Part shown: piece after piece, positions 34,030 to 42,762 of the stretch
How the letters are laid out: the number at the start of each line of letters is the position of its first letter
Numbering within the stretch: the stretch's first letter is position 1
Assembly: GCA_963835085.1 (NCBI GenBank)
Contig: CAWIED010000004.1
Coordinates: forward strand, 124,001-188,000
Length of the DNA stretch: 64,000 nt
Direction: 5' to 3'
Origin: JBDIAG01 sp963835085
GTDB taxonomy: Bacteria > Actinomycetota > Actinomycetes > Actinomycetales > CAWJMD01
Made by a program: the position numbers and the translations under genes
The notes under the pieces: model-generated
Seen by the model: only the letters and a program-made list of their open reading frames with translations
Database searches by the model: none
What the model was told of the DNA's origin: nothing

Positions 34030-35046
34030 GTGCTGATTGCACAGCGTCCCACCCTGTCCGAGGAGCCGATCTCGGACTACCGCTCACGGTTCGTCATCGA
34101 GCCGCTCGAGCCGGGTTTCGGTTACACCCTCGGCAACTCGCTGCGGCGCACGCTGCTGTCGTCCATTCCCGGTGCCTCGGTGACGAGCATCCGGTTCGAC
34201 GGCGTGCTGCACGAATTCCAGACGATCACCGGTGTGAAGGAAGACGTCACCGAGATCATCCTCAACCTCAAGGAACTCGTCATCTCCTCCGAGCACGACG
34301 AGCCTGTGGTGATGTACCTGCGCAAGCAGGGCCCCGGCCCGGTGACCGCGGCCGACATCGCCCCGCCGGCCGGTGTGGAGGTGCACAACCCCGAGCTGCA
34401 CATCGCCACCCTCAACGGCAAGGGCAAGCTCGAGATGGAGCTCACCGTCGAGCGTGGCCGTGGCTACGTCTCCGCCGTGCAGAACAAGGCGGGCGACGCC
34501 GAGATCGGCCGCATTCCCGTCGACTCGATCTACTCGCCGGTTCGCAAGGTGACCTACAAGGTCGAGGCGACCCGTGTGGAGCAGCGCACTGACTTCGACA
34601 AGCTCATCGTCGACGTCGAGACCAAGCCGTCGACCCTTCCGCGCGACGCGATGGCCTCGGCCGGCCGCACGCTGGTGGAGCTGTTCGGCCTGGCGCGCGA
34701 GCTCAACGTCGAGGCCGAAGGCATCGACATGGGGCCCTCGCCCACCGACGCCGCACTTGCGGCCGACCTGGCGCTGCCCATCGAGGAGCTCGACCTCACC
34801 GTGCGCTCCTACAACTGCCTCAAGCGTGAGGGCATCCACTCCGTGGGTGAGCTCGTGGCGCGCAGCGAGGCCGACCTGCTCGACATCCGCAACTTCGGCG
34901 CGAAGTCGATCGATGAGGTCAAGGCCAAACTCGTCGGCATGGGCCTGGCGCTCAAGGACTCCCCGCCCGGGTTCGACCCGAGCGCCGTCGTCGACAGCTA
35001 CGGCGATGACGACGACATGTCCTACGCCGAAGACGAGCAGTACTGA
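34030..35046 (+). CDS. rpoA: DNA-directed RNA polymerase subunit alpha
   Basis: Assembly platform of RNA polymerase, 338 residues. The N-terminal domain has FVIEPLEPGFGYTLGNSLRRTLLSSIPG. The C-terminal domain (LPIEELDLTVRSYNCLKREGIHSVGEL) contacts UP elements and activators. An acidic tail (DDDDMSYAEDEQY) ends it. The GTG start follows ACGAAAGGAAGTT. Confidence 0.98.
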   Translation: MLIAQRPTLSEEPISDYRSRFVIEPLEPGFGYTLGNSLRRTLLSSIPGASVTSIRFDGVLHEFQTITGVKEDVTEIILNLKELVISSEHDEPVVMYLRKQGPGPVTAADIAPPAGVEVHNPELHIATLNGKGKLEMELTVERGRGYVSAVQNKAGDAEIGRIPVDSIYSPVRKVTYKVEATRVEQRTDFDKLIVDVETKPSTLPRDAMASAGRTLVELFGLARELNVEAEGIDMGPSPTDAALAADLALPIEELDLTVRSYNCLKREGIHSVGELVARSEADLLDIRNFGAKSIDEVKAKLVGMGLALKDSPPGFDPSAVVDSYGDDDDMSYAEDEQY

Positions 35047-35064
35047 GCGACCCTGTCGGGCCGG

Positions 35065-35087
35065 GCCGGGACGATCATCGTCCCGGC
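35065..35087 (+). terminator. Perfect hairpin between rpoA and rplQ
   Basis: A 10-bp perfect stem, GCCGGGACGA and its complement, with a 3-nt TCA loop, beginning 18 bases after rpoA. No T-run. Possible partial terminator or RNase-protection structure. Confidence 0.5.
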
Positions 35088-35150
35088 CGCGGCCTGCGCC
35101 ACTGACCAGCGAGAAGGCGGCCCGCCGGGCCGGTTAGAAGGAGACACAAC

Positions 35151-35852
35151 ATGCCCACGCCCACCAAGGGTCCTCGGCTCGGCGGCGGCCCGGCGCACGA
35201 GCGGCTGCTGCTGGCCAACCTGGCCACCCAGCTGTTCGAGCACCGTTCCATCACCACCACCGAAGCCAAGGCCAAGCGACTTCGTCCGCTGGCCGAGCGA
35301 CTGGTCACGTTCGCCAAGCGCGGCGACCTGGCCGCTCGTCGCCGGGTGCTCACGGTTGTGCGCGACAAGTCCGTCGTGCACTTCCTCTTCACCGAGATCG
35401 CCCCGGCGATGGCCGAGCGCGAGGGCGGTTACACCCGCATCGTCAAGATCGGCCCACGCAAGGGCGACAACGCGCCGATGGCCGTGATCTCCCTGTGCAT
35501 GGAGCCGGTCGAGAAGAAGCAGACCGTCAAGGCTGCTGAGGCTGTCGCCAAGCGCGCCGCTCAGGACGCCGAGGCCACCCCGGCCGACGAGGCGCCCGCA
35601 GACGCCGCTGCCGAGCCGATCCAGGACGAGGCCCCGGCCGACGCGCCGTACGGCGAGGGCTCGGCGGCTCCGCTGGCCGACGGCTCCGCGCCGGAGGGCT
35701 TCACCATCAAGGGCAACGCCGACTCGATGAAGTACCACACCGAGGACTCGCCCTGGTACGGGCAGACCGTCGCCGAGGCCTGGTTCGCCACCGAAGAGGC
35801 CGCGCAGAAGGCCGGCTTCACCAAGGCCGGACACGCGGCGGACGAAGGCTGA
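35151..35852 (+). CDS. rplQ: 50S ribosomal protein L17 with a long C-terminal extension
   Basis: Exit-port protein, 233 residues against about 120 in E. coli. Residues 1-120 are the normal L17 core (MPTPTKGPRLGGGPAHERLLLANLATQLF). Residues 121-180 are an Ala/Glu/Asp/Pro-rich linker. Residues 185-230 form a separate module with GFTIKGNADSMKYH, SPWYGQT, EAWFATEEAAQKAGF. This module resembles the small domain called sunset in some actinobacterial protein families, a match made from memory. Its role at the exit port is unknown. The ribosome binding site is GAAGGAGACAC. Confidence 0.95.
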   Translation: MPTPTKGPRLGGGPAHERLLLANLATQLFEHRSITTTEAKAKRLRPLAERLVTFAKRGDLAARRRVLTVVRDKSVVHFLFTEIAPAMAEREGGYTRIVKIGPRKGDNAPMAVISLCMEPVEKKQTVKAAEAVAKRAAQDAEATPADEAPADAAAEPIQDEAPADAPYGEGSAAPLADGSAPEGFTIKGNADSMKYHTEDSPWYGQTVAEAWFATEEAAQKAGFTKAGHAADEG

Positions 35853-35890
35853 TCTCGCCCAGCGCGTGGTCGCAACGACCGCATGATCGC

Positions 35891-35933
35891 CACGACCCGG
35901 ACGGCCACTGCGCCGTCCGGGTCGTGCCGTTTG
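35891..35933 (+). terminator. Terminator after rplQ
   Basis: A 15-bp perfect stem, CACGACCCGGACGGC and its complement, with a 6-nt loop, followed by CCGTTTG. It lies about 40 bases after rplQ and ends the alpha operon before truA. Confidence 0.85.
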
Positions 35934-35973
35934 CTCGTCCGGTGTTGGGGGCGGTATCGAGAGGGAGGTCCGC

Positions 35974-36801
35974 GTGAGGGTCCGGCTTGACCTGGGCTAC
36001 GACGGCACCGACTTCTCCGGCTGGGCCATCCAGCCCGGCCGGCGCACGGTGGAGGGCGAACTCGGCCAAGGCCTGGCCAAGGTACTGCGGCTCGATCAGG
36101 TGAGGCTCACGGTGGCAGGACGCACCGACGCGGGAGTGCACGCCCGGGGCCAGGTTGCCCACGCCGACCTGCCCGACGACCGCTGGGCAGCGCTGCCCGG
36201 GCGTAGCTCGATCACCCCTGCCGCGGCGCTCGTCCGCAGGCTGCAGGGAGTGTTGCCATGCGATATCGCCGTGCACTCGGCCACGCACGCCCCCGAGGGC
36301 TTCGACGCCCGGTTCGCCGCGCTGTGGCGGCGCTACAGCTACCGGATCGCCGACGCGGGTGCCCGCGTCGATCCGCTGCGCCGACACGACACGGTGGTCG
36401 TGCGCGACCCGCTCGACGTCGATGTCATGCGGTTAGCGAGCCGGAACTTGCTGGGGCTCAATGATTTTGCCGCCTTCTGCAAGCTTGCCGAGGGGCGCAG
36501 CAGCATTCGCACGCTGTTGGAGTACGACTGGACCCGGCTGGAGGAGGGCACTCTGGTGGCCCGGGTGCAGGCCGACGCCTTCTGCCATTCCATGGTGCGC
36601 TTCCTGGTCGGCGCCGCAGTGGCGGTGGGTGCCGGCCGGCGTGACGTCGACTGGCCGGCCCGCGCTCTGGCCGCCCGCACCCGCGACAGCGCTGCCGTGG
36701 TGATGCCGGCTCACGGACTGTGCTTGGAGCAGGTCGCCTATCCGGCTGATGCCGAGCTGGCCGCCCGCGCCATCGAGACCCGCGCTGTGCGCACACTCTG
36801 A
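35974..36801 (+). CDS. truA: tRNA pseudouridine(38-40) synthase
   Basis: Makes pseudouridine at positions 38-40 of tRNA anticodon arms, 275 residues. The catalytic aspartate is D52 in AGRTDAGVHARGQ. The RRYSYRI, NDFAAFCK and HSMVRFLVG motifs are intact. The GTG start at 35974 follows AGAGGGAGGTCC. It commonly follows rplQ in actinobacteria. Confidence 0.97.
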   Translation: MRVRLDLGYDGTDFSGWAIQPGRRTVEGELGQGLAKVLRLDQVRLTVAGRTDAGVHARGQVAHADLPDDRWAALPGRSSITPAAALVRRLQGVLPCDIAVHSATHAPEGFDARFAALWRRYSYRIADAGARVDPLRRHDTVVVRDPLDVDVMRLASRNLLGLNDFAAFCKLAEGRSSIRTLLEYDWTRLEEGTLVARVQADAFCHSMVRFLVGAAVAVGAGRRDVDWPARALAARTRDSAAVVMPAHGLCLEQVAYPADAELAARAIETRAVRTL

Positions 36802-36924
36802 TCCCGGTAGTGGCGGGAGCCCTCCTGACCTGACTGAGTGGCAACGTGGGTCGCAGACCGAGGTCGGATCCGTCAGGCCGGCTGGCGGGAATAGCCGTCC
36901 TGACCTGACTGGTTGCCAACGGTC

Positions 36925-37965
36925 GTGGCCACTCCCGCGCTTTCCGTTCTCGATCTTGTTCCCGTCCGAAGCGACCAGACCACCGGCGACGCTGTGCGAG
37001 TCAGCCTGGCGCTGGCACGAGTGGCGGATGCTAACGGCTTTCGGCGCTATTGGGTGGCGGAGCATCACAACATGCCCGCAGTGGGCGCGACCAACCCGCC
37101 CGTGCTCATCGCGATGATCGCTGCGGCCACCGAACGCATCCGGGTCGGCAGCGGGGGAGTGATGCTGCCCAACCATGCGCCCATGGTGGTGGCCGAGCAG
37201 TTTGCCCTGTTGGAGGCGGCCTATCCCGGCCGCATCGATCTGGGTATCGGCCGCGCTCCGGGCAGTGATCAGGTGACCTCGTACATGCTGCGCGGCGGCA
37301 ACAGCGAGGAGGAAGTGGCACGCTTCCCGCGCTATGTCGAGGAGGTGATCGCCATGATGAGTCCGGCGGGAGTCGGCCTCGACCTGCGCGGCACCACCTA
37401 CGAATTGCGCGCAACCCCGAATGCGCTGACCGCGCCGCCGGTCTGGCTGCTCGGCTCCTCGGACTATTCCGCGCGACTCGCCGCCTCCCTCGGCCTGCCT
37501 TACGTGTTCGCCCATCACTTCGCCGGACGTGGCACGGCCGAAGCGCTTGCGCTGTATCGCACCGGCTTCCGCCCGTCCGAGCAGACTGAGCGGCCCACGA
37601 CGTTTCTCACCGTCAACCTCATCGTCGCCGAGACCGACGAGCTGGCCTGGCGTCTCGCGCAGCCCAACCAGCAGTCGATGCTCGCCCTGCGCACCGGCCT
37701 GCCGCTGCACGCCCAGCGGCTGGTCGAGGAAGCCGAGGCCGTCGAGCTGGACGCGCGCCAGCGCGGGTTCGTGGAGCAGTTGGCGTCGGGATGGGTGGTC
37801 GGCAGCCCGCAGACCGCGGCGGCCAAGGTCCGTGCCCTGGCCGAGCAGTTCGGCGTTGACGAGGTGATGGTGCACCCCATCGCCGGCGCCTTCGCGGGCT
37901 CCCCAGCCGACCGCTCCCCTGCCAGGGAGGAGTCCCTGCGCCTGTTGGCGGAGGCCCTGAGCTGA
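36925..37965 (+). CDS. Luciferase-like (LLM-class) flavin-dependent oxidoreductase
   Basis: A TIM-barrel FMN-type oxidoreductase of 346 residues. SVLDLVPVRSDQTTGDAVR at the start, WVAEHHNMPAVGATNPPVLIA near residue 45, and ERIRVGSGGVMLPNHAPMVVAEQFALLEAAYPGRIDLGIGRAPG near 70-115 are typical of the single-component LLM group related to the LuxA-like YwcH/YhbW proteins. The substrate is unknown. GTG at 36925 gives the family N terminus, although the frame is open slightly further upstream. The 123-bp spacer before it contains a direct repeat of CTGACCTGACTG about 70 bases apart. Confidence 0.9.
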   Translation: MATPALSVLDLVPVRSDQTTGDAVRVSLALARVADANGFRRYWVAEHHNMPAVGATNPPVLIAMIAAATERIRVGSGGVMLPNHAPMVVAEQFALLEAAYPGRIDLGIGRAPGSDQVTSYMLRGGNSEEEVARFPRYVEEVIAMMSPAGVGLDLRGTTYELRATPNALTAPPVWLLGSSDYSARLAASLGLPYVFAHHFAGRGTAEALALYRTGFRPSEQTERPTTFLTVNLIVAETDELAWRLAQPNQQSMLALRTGLPLHAQRLVEEAEAVELDARQRGFVEQLASGWVVGSPQTAAAKVRALAEQFGVDEVMVHPIAGAFAGSPADRSPAREESLRLLAEALS

Positions 37966-37975
37966 GTCAGCGGCC

Positions 37976-38350
37976 GAACTGTCACGTTGGTTGTAGGTGG
38001 TGAACGGGCGGCAGATCGGTTGGTTCGTGCGGTTGTCGTGCGAGATGACCGCGGTGCGGCCCGGTCGGTGTCCGGAGTCCGACACCAGTGCCAACCGACG
38101 ATGATCAGCTGAGCACAAGACCCCAGTCCGGTGCGCTGTTCGAGCCGGATTCCGGACATCCAAGCGCCGGCAAGAGCGACCGAGCACCCGTCGCAGGCCC
38201 TCACCGACCCGGACGCGCTCGCTGGATGATGACGTTGCGGGCTTCGGTCGGGAGCCCATCCGTGCCAAGGCTGCGATCTGCTGCCGGACAGCCCGGCCTC
38301 TGGGCCTGGACTCGCGGCTCAGGCCGGCCCGGACGGCCCACCGCCGGGCC
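37976..38350 (+). repeat. Spacer with repeat families B (half copy) and C (copy 1)
   Basis: The 541-bp gap between the oxidoreductase and rplM has no gene. A family-B arm (GAACTGTCACGTT) is at 37976-37988. Family C spans about 38010-38220. Imperfect inverted arms at 38067-38083 and at 38144-38160 (GCCGGATTCCGGACATC) bracket CTGAGCACA. The same ordered motifs recur at 41054-41330. A probable promoter closes the gap at 38354. Confidence 0.6.
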
Positions 38351-38353
38351 ATT

Positions 38354-38383
38354 TTGACCCTGGCGGGGGCGGCCGGGTAGTCT
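38354..38383 (+). promoter_or_regulatory. Probable promoter of rplM-rpsI
   Basis: TTGACC at 38354-38359 and TAGTCT at 38378-38383 are separated by 18 bases, the same layout as upstream of rpsL. It would give a leader of roughly 115 bases before rplM, which includes a small CGGGTT/AACCCG hairpin near 38420. Confidence 0.65.
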
Positions 38384-38506
38384 GGATCGTCGTTGTGTGC
38401 TGTCGTTTCACACAGGCTCGGGTTCTACAAACCCGTCCCACAAATTTGCGATAGCAACCACATGACAACCACGAGACAACCCGTGAACAAGCGAAGGCCT
38501 ACGACT

Positions 38507-38950
38507 GTGCGCACGTACACCCCCAAGCCCGCCGACGTCGAGCGGCAGTGGCACGTAATCGACGCTACCGACGTCGTGCTCGGTCGCCTCGCCACCCAGA
38601 CGGCCACGCTGCTGCGCGGCAAGCACAAGGCGATTTTCGCGCCGCACGTCGACACCGGCGACTTCGTCATCATCGTCAACGCCGACAAGGTGGCCCTCAC
38701 CGGCAGCAAGCGTGAGTCGAAGATCGCCTACCGGCACTCCGGTTACCCGGGCGGCCTCAAGGCCATCGGCTACACCCAGCTCCTTGAGCAGAACCCTGAG
38801 AAGGCCGTCGAGAAGGCCATCCGGGGCATGCTGCCCAAGAACAGCCTCGGCCGTCAGATGCTGCGCAAGCTGAAGGTCTACTCCGGCCCGGAGCACCCGC
38901 ACTCGGCCCAGAAGCCGCAGGCCTACCAGATCAGCCAGGTCGCGCAGTAA
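38507..38950 (+). CDS. rplM: 50S ribosomal protein L13
   Basis: Early-assembly large-subunit protein, 147 residues from GTG at 38507, the standard length. WHVIDATDVVLGRLATQTATLLRGKHK and GYPGGLKAIGYTQLL are diagnostic. In-frame starts further upstream (for example ATG 38462) would add unusual residues, so GTG at 38507 behind GAAGG is preferred. Confidence 0.96.
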   Translation: MRTYTPKPADVERQWHVIDATDVVLGRLATQTATLLRGKHKAIFAPHVDTGDFVIIVNADKVALTGSKRESKIAYRHSGYPGGLKAIGYTQLLEQNPEKAVEKAIRGMLPKNSLGRQMLRKLKVYSGPEHPHSAQKPQAYQISQVAQ

Positions 38951-39005
38951 GCGCCGTCCGGGCCGCGAACCGCACGAGCCTTCCGCGAACAGCACAAGGA
39001 GAACA

Positions 39006-39506
39006 GTGACCCAGCCGAGCATCGAGGTTGACGAGGTCGTCGGCGACGACCTCGAAGATGCCCCCAGCAGCTATACCACCGCCACCGAGGGCCCCCGCAA
39101 CAGCGGCTCCTCCATCACCGCCCCCGGTGCCGCGACCGGTCGTCGCAAGGAGGCCGTCGCTCGCGTCCGGCTGATTCCGGGCAGCGGCAACTGGACGATC
39201 AACGGCCGCACCCTGGAGAACTACTTCCCCAACAAGGTGCACCAGCAGCTCGTCAACGACCCGTTCCGGCTGCTCGAGCTCGAGGGTCGCTTCGACGTCA
39301 TCGCGCGCATCGACGGTGGTGGCCCCTCGGGTCAGGCCGGCGCCCTGCGGCTCGGCGTGGCTCGTTCGCTTAACGGCATCGACATCGAGGCCAACCGCGC
39401 CGGCTTGAAGAAGGCCGGTTTCCTCACCCGTGACGCACGGGTCAAGGAGCGTAAGAAGGCCGGTCTCAAGAAGGCACGTAAGGCTCCGCAGTACAGCAAG
39501 CGCTGA
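39006..39506 (+). CDS. rpsI: 30S ribosomal protein S9
   Basis: Its C-terminal arm touches the P-site tRNA. It has 166 residues. The first 44 form an acidic, Ser/Thr-rich extension. The core starts TGRRKEAVARVRLIPGSG and ends KKARKAPQYSKR, with the conserved basic tail intact. It forms an operon with rplM. Confidence 0.97.
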   Translation: MTQPSIEVDEVVGDDLEDAPSSYTTATEGPRNSGSSITAPGAATGRRKEAVARVRLIPGSGNWTINGRTLENYFPNKVHQQLVNDPFRLLELEGRFDVIARIDGGGPSGQAGALRLGVARSLNGIDIEANRAGLKKAGFLTRDARVKERKKAGLKKARKAPQYSKR

Positions 39507-39529
39507 GACTTGCCCGCTAGCAAAACCAT

Positions 39530-39559
39530 CGACCCCGGGTGCCCTGGCTCCCGGGGTCG
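39530..39559 (+). terminator. Hairpin between rpsI and glmM
   Basis: A 10-bp perfect stem, CGACCCCGGG and its complement, with a 10-nt loop, 23 bases after rpsI. No T-run. glmM starts 23 bases further on, so it may allow partial read-through. Confidence 0.55.
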
Positions 39560-39582
39560 CATTGCTGTTCAAGGAGGTACAG

Positions 39583-40932
39583 ATGGGCCGACTCTTCGGA
39601 ACCGATGGTGTGCGTGGTTTGGCCAACGTCGACCTGACGGCCGAGCTCGCGCTTGACCTGGCGGTCGCCGCGGCACACGTCCTAGGCGAGAAGGGCACGT
39701 TCGCCGGGCACCGTCCCAGGGCGATCGTGGGCCGCGACCCGCGGGCATCGGGCGAGTTCCTCGGCGCCGCGGTCGTCGCCGGCCTCGCCAGTGCCGGGGT
39801 CGACGTGCTGGACGTGGGCGTGCTGCCCACCCCGGGGGTGGCCTATCTGGTAGATAGCACCGGGGCCGACCTCGGCGTCATGCTCTCGGCCTCGCACAAC
39901 CCCATGCCCGACAACGGCATCAAGTTCTTCGCCGCAGGTGGGCACAAGCTCGACGACGAGATCGAGGACGCCATCGAGGCCCGGCTGCGCGAGCCGTGGA
40001 AGCGGCCCACCGGGGCAGGCGTCGGGCGCCTCATCACCGACGGCGAGTCGGCCAGGACCCGCTACGTGACGCACCTGGTGGACAGCATCGAGAACCGTCT
40101 CGACGGCCTGCGCGTAGTGGTCGATTGCGCCCACGGAGCGGCGAGTGACGTAGGCCCGGCGGCGCTGGCTGCGGCTGGTGCCGATGTCATCGTCATCAAC
40201 GCCCGGCCCGATGGATTGAACATCAACGACGGAGTGGGCTCCACGCACCTCGAGCCCCTGCAGGCGGCGGTACGCGAACATGGCGCCCACGCGGGGGTGG
40301 CCTTCGACGGCGACGCCGACCGCTGCCTGGCCGTCGATGAGCTCGGCAACGTCGTCGACGGCGATCAGATCATGGGCGTGCTGGCCATGAGTCTGCGCGA
40401 GTGCGGCAAGCTGACCGGCGACACCCTCGTGCTCACCGTGATGTCGAACCTCGGGCTGCTGCGTGCCATGTCGGCCGTGGGCATCACCACCGTGGCCACC
40501 GCCGTAGGCGACCGCTACGTGCTGGAGGAGATGCGCCGCGGCGGCTACACCCTGGGCGGGGAGCAGTCGGGCCACGTGCTGCTCGCCGAGCACGCCACCA
40601 CGGGCGACGGGGTGCTCACCAGCCTGCACCTGCTGGCGCGCCTGGCCCGAGCAGGGGAGTCGATGAGCGCCCTCGTGGCGGGCATCCCACGCTTCCCGCA
40701 GGTGCTCGTGAACGTCAAGGGCGTCGACAAGACCCGGGTCGAGACCGACGAAGAGCTGCAGGTCGCCGTACGGGCGGCCAGCGAGCGCCTGGGCACCCGA
40801 GGCCGGGTGCTGTTGCGCTCCTCCGGCACCGAACCGCTCGTGCGCGTCATGGTCGAGGCCACCGAGCAGACGGAGGCGGACGAGGTCGCGGCGGCGTTGG
40901 CCGCGGTCGTCCAGCAACGTCTGGCGCTCTGA
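39583..40932 (+). CDS. glmM: Phosphoglucosamine mutase
   Basis: Converts glucosamine-6-phosphate to glucosamine-1-phosphate for UDP-GlcNAc and peptidoglycan, 449 residues. The phosphorylated serine is S104 in LSASHNPMPDNG. The Mg loop is DGDADR at 242-247. The sugar-binding GGEQSGH and phosphate-binding RSSGTEPLVR motifs are present. The ATG follows AAGGAGGTA, an ideal ribosome binding site, so upstream in-frame starts are rejected. It works in the same pathway as glmS downstream. Confidence 0.98.
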   Translation: MGRLFGTDGVRGLANVDLTAELALDLAVAAAHVLGEKGTFAGHRPRAIVGRDPRASGEFLGAAVVAGLASAGVDVLDVGVLPTPGVAYLVDSTGADLGVMLSASHNPMPDNGIKFFAAGGHKLDDEIEDAIEARLREPWKRPTGAGVGRLITDGESARTRYVTHLVDSIENRLDGLRVVVDCAHGAASDVGPAALAAAGADVIVINARPDGLNINDGVGSTHLEPLQAAVREHGAHAGVAFDGDADRCLAVDELGNVVDGDQIMGVLAMSLRECGKLTGDTLVLTVMSNLGLLRAMSAVGITTVATAVGDRYVLEEMRRGGYTLGGEQSGHVLLAEHATTGDGVLTSLHLLARLARAGESMSALVAGIPRFPQVLVNVKGVDKTRVETDEELQVAVRAASERLGTRGRVLLRSSGTEPLVRVMVEATEQTEADEVAAALAAVVQQRLAL

Positions 40933-41053
40933 TTCGGAAGTAGCTGCACGTGGGACCGATCTGACACGTGAGACCCGGCATCGATTTTCCACCCTAGAGC
41001 GGGCAGCCCCGCCAGGGCCACCATGGCTCGGCGATCTACTCCAAGGTCTGCCA

Positions 41054-41330
41054 GTGCTTGGCGAGCGGCGGATTGGCTGGTTAGTGCTGGTCTTCGCCGC
41101 CGCCTGCGCCGGTCTTTGTACCAAATGGGCCGCGGTGAGCGCGCGGATCTGTTCGGGGTCAGGCCGGGTTGATGTCCGGAATCCGGCGCTAGTGTCAGCG
41201 ATGAGGACCGGCCTGAGCACAGAACCCAGACGGCCGCACTCAAAGAGAGCCGGATTCCGGACATCCCAGCCCCGGAGCGCCGCCCGCGCACCCAGGCCGC
41301 CTCACCGCCCCGAATACGGCTGATCTTGCG
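41054..41330 (+). repeat. Repeat family C, copy 2
   Basis: A 17-bp perfect inverted pair, GATGTCCGGAATCCGGC (41171-41187) and its complement (41249-41265), encloses a loop with CCTGAGCACAGAACCCAG. Flanking motifs match the spacer before rplM in the same order. The 720-bp gap between glmM and coaA contains no gene, only this repeat, a family-B copy and a family-D-like hairpin. Confidence 0.7.
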
Positions 41331-41358
41331 GGCGAGCCGGGGGTCTCCCGGATTCGGC

Positions 41359-41441
41359 ACAATCGCGCGTCCATCTGTCACGTTCTGCGCCCAGCCGGGG
41401 CCAACGTGGTGGCATCCCGACGAGAAACGTCACAGTTCGAT
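41359..41441 (-). repeat. Repeat family B, copy 2
   Basis: The complement of this 83-bp stretch matches 10051-10133 at about four of five positions, including both arms (ATCGAACTGTGACGTT and AACGTGACAG) and the shared ATGGACGCGCGAT block. Confidence 0.7.
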
Positions 41442-41497
41442 GACCTAGCGGTGGACCTCGGCATCCGTACCTTCCTGCGCGCCCCAGCCGGGTAGTC

Positions 41498-41540
41498 GGT
41501 GCCAAGCGCTGCGCTGCCCGCAAAGACCACGTTTGGCACC
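41498..41540 (+). repeat. Hairpin related to family D
   Basis: GGTGCCAA and TTGGCACC form an 8-bp stem around 27 bases. The arms match those of the repeats before secY. It lies about 110 bases from the coaA stop and could also serve as a terminator for coaA. Confidence 0.5.
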
Positions 41541-41652
41541 ATCCGTCGGGCGTCGTCGACTGCTGTCGCCAGCGCAGGATGCGGTGGCCCGGCTCGCAGG
41601 GTGCGAAATGCCGTGGAAGGCTTGCGCGAGCGCTGCGTTGGGACGGGTGCGC

Positions 41653-42603
41653 TCAGATCTTGCGTAGCCGTACCCGCTCGACCGTGTGGTCCGCGCCCTT
41701 GAACAGCACCAGCCGCGCCCGCTCGCGGCTGGGGCGAATGTTCTGTGCCAGGTTGGGCTCGTTGATGTCGCGCCAGATCTGCTCGGCCCGTTCGCGGGCC
41801 TGCGTGTCGGTGAGCGTGGCGTAGCGGTGGAAGTACGACTCGGGGTTGGCGAAGGCCGTGGCGCGTAGCCGCAAGAACCGTGAGATATACCACTGCCGCA
41901 CCAGGGCCTTGGGCGCGTGCACATACAGCGAGAAGTCGAAGTAGTCGCTCACCGTCGCTCCCGCCGCCTTGTTCCTGCCCCGACGAGCAGGCTGCAACAC
42001 GTTGAGCCCCTCGACGATCAGCACGTCGGGCCTGCGCACCACCACCTCGGCGCCGGGGACTATGTCGTAGGTGAGGTGGGAGTACACCGGTGCGCGTACC
42101 TCCTCGGCCCCGGACTTGACGTCGCTAACGAAGCGCAGCAGTGCCTTGCGATCGTACGACTCCGGAAAACCCTTGCGGCTCATGATTCCCCGGGCCGCCA
42201 GCTCGGCGTTGGGCAATAGGAACCCGTCGGTGGTGACAAGCTCGACCCGCGGCGTATCGGGCCAGCGGGCCAGCAGCTCTCGCAGCAGCCGGGCCGTTGT
42301 CGACTTGCCCACGGCCACCGAGCCCGCCACGCCGATGACGAATGGAGTGCGTTCGGGTGCCTCACCGAGGAAGCGCGAGGTGGCGGTGTGCAGTTGGTGG
42401 GCACCGGCGACGTGCAGGTTGAGCAGCCGTGACAGCGGTAGATACACCTGCTCGACCTCGCGCAGGTCGACCCGGTCACCCAAGCCTCGCAATCGCTGTA
42501 CGTCGGTCTCGGTCAACGGCAGCGGGGTGGCGGCCGACAGCGCGCTCCAGGCCGCCCGGTCGAGGTCGACGAACGGGCTGACGGTCGAGGTGGTGGAGCT
42601 CAC
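41653..42603 (-). CDS. coaA: Pantothenate kinase, type I
   Basis: ATP-dependent first step of coenzyme A synthesis, 316 residues, cytosolic. The P-loop is GSVAVGKS at residues 94-101 (GVAGSVAVGKSTTAR). The family motifs YLPLSRLLNLHV, VTTDGFLLPN, RKGFPESYD and SHLTYDIVPG are present. The GTG start at 42603 gives the normal N terminus, although the frame is open far upstream. It is divergent from glmS, with 159 bases between starts. Confidence 0.96.
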   Translation of the reverse strand: MSSTTSTVSPFVDLDRAAWSALSAATPLPLTETDVQRLRGLGDRVDLREVEQVYLPLSRLLNLHVAGAHQLHTATSRFLGEAPERTPFVIGVAGSVAVGKSTTARLLRELLARWPDTPRVELVTTDGFLLPNAELAARGIMSRKGFPESYDRKALLRFVSDVKSGAEEVRAPVYSHLTYDIVPGAEVVVRRPDVLIVEGLNVLQPARRGRNKAAGATVSDYFDFSLYVHAPKALVRQWYISRFLRLRATAFANPESYFHRYATLTDTQARERAEQIWRDINEPNLAQNIRPSRERARLVLFKGADHTVERVRLRKI

Positions 42604-42762
42604 GGGGCGCCATTGTGCCCGTCGGGGCTCCGGTCTGCGGCCTCGAGGCTGTCTCGACGCGCTGCGTGCCCTCCAGACCTGCTGCCCAGTGATGTGAGAT
42701 CTGGTGCACAGGAATTCCGTAACGCACAGTGTCAGCCGGTGACACCCCTTACGCTTGTGCCC

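Noticed and set aside
42613..42762. glmS-type ribozyme upstream of glmS
   Set aside because: The 159-bp region shared with coaA shows no ribozyme core or pseudoknot pattern that I can recognise.
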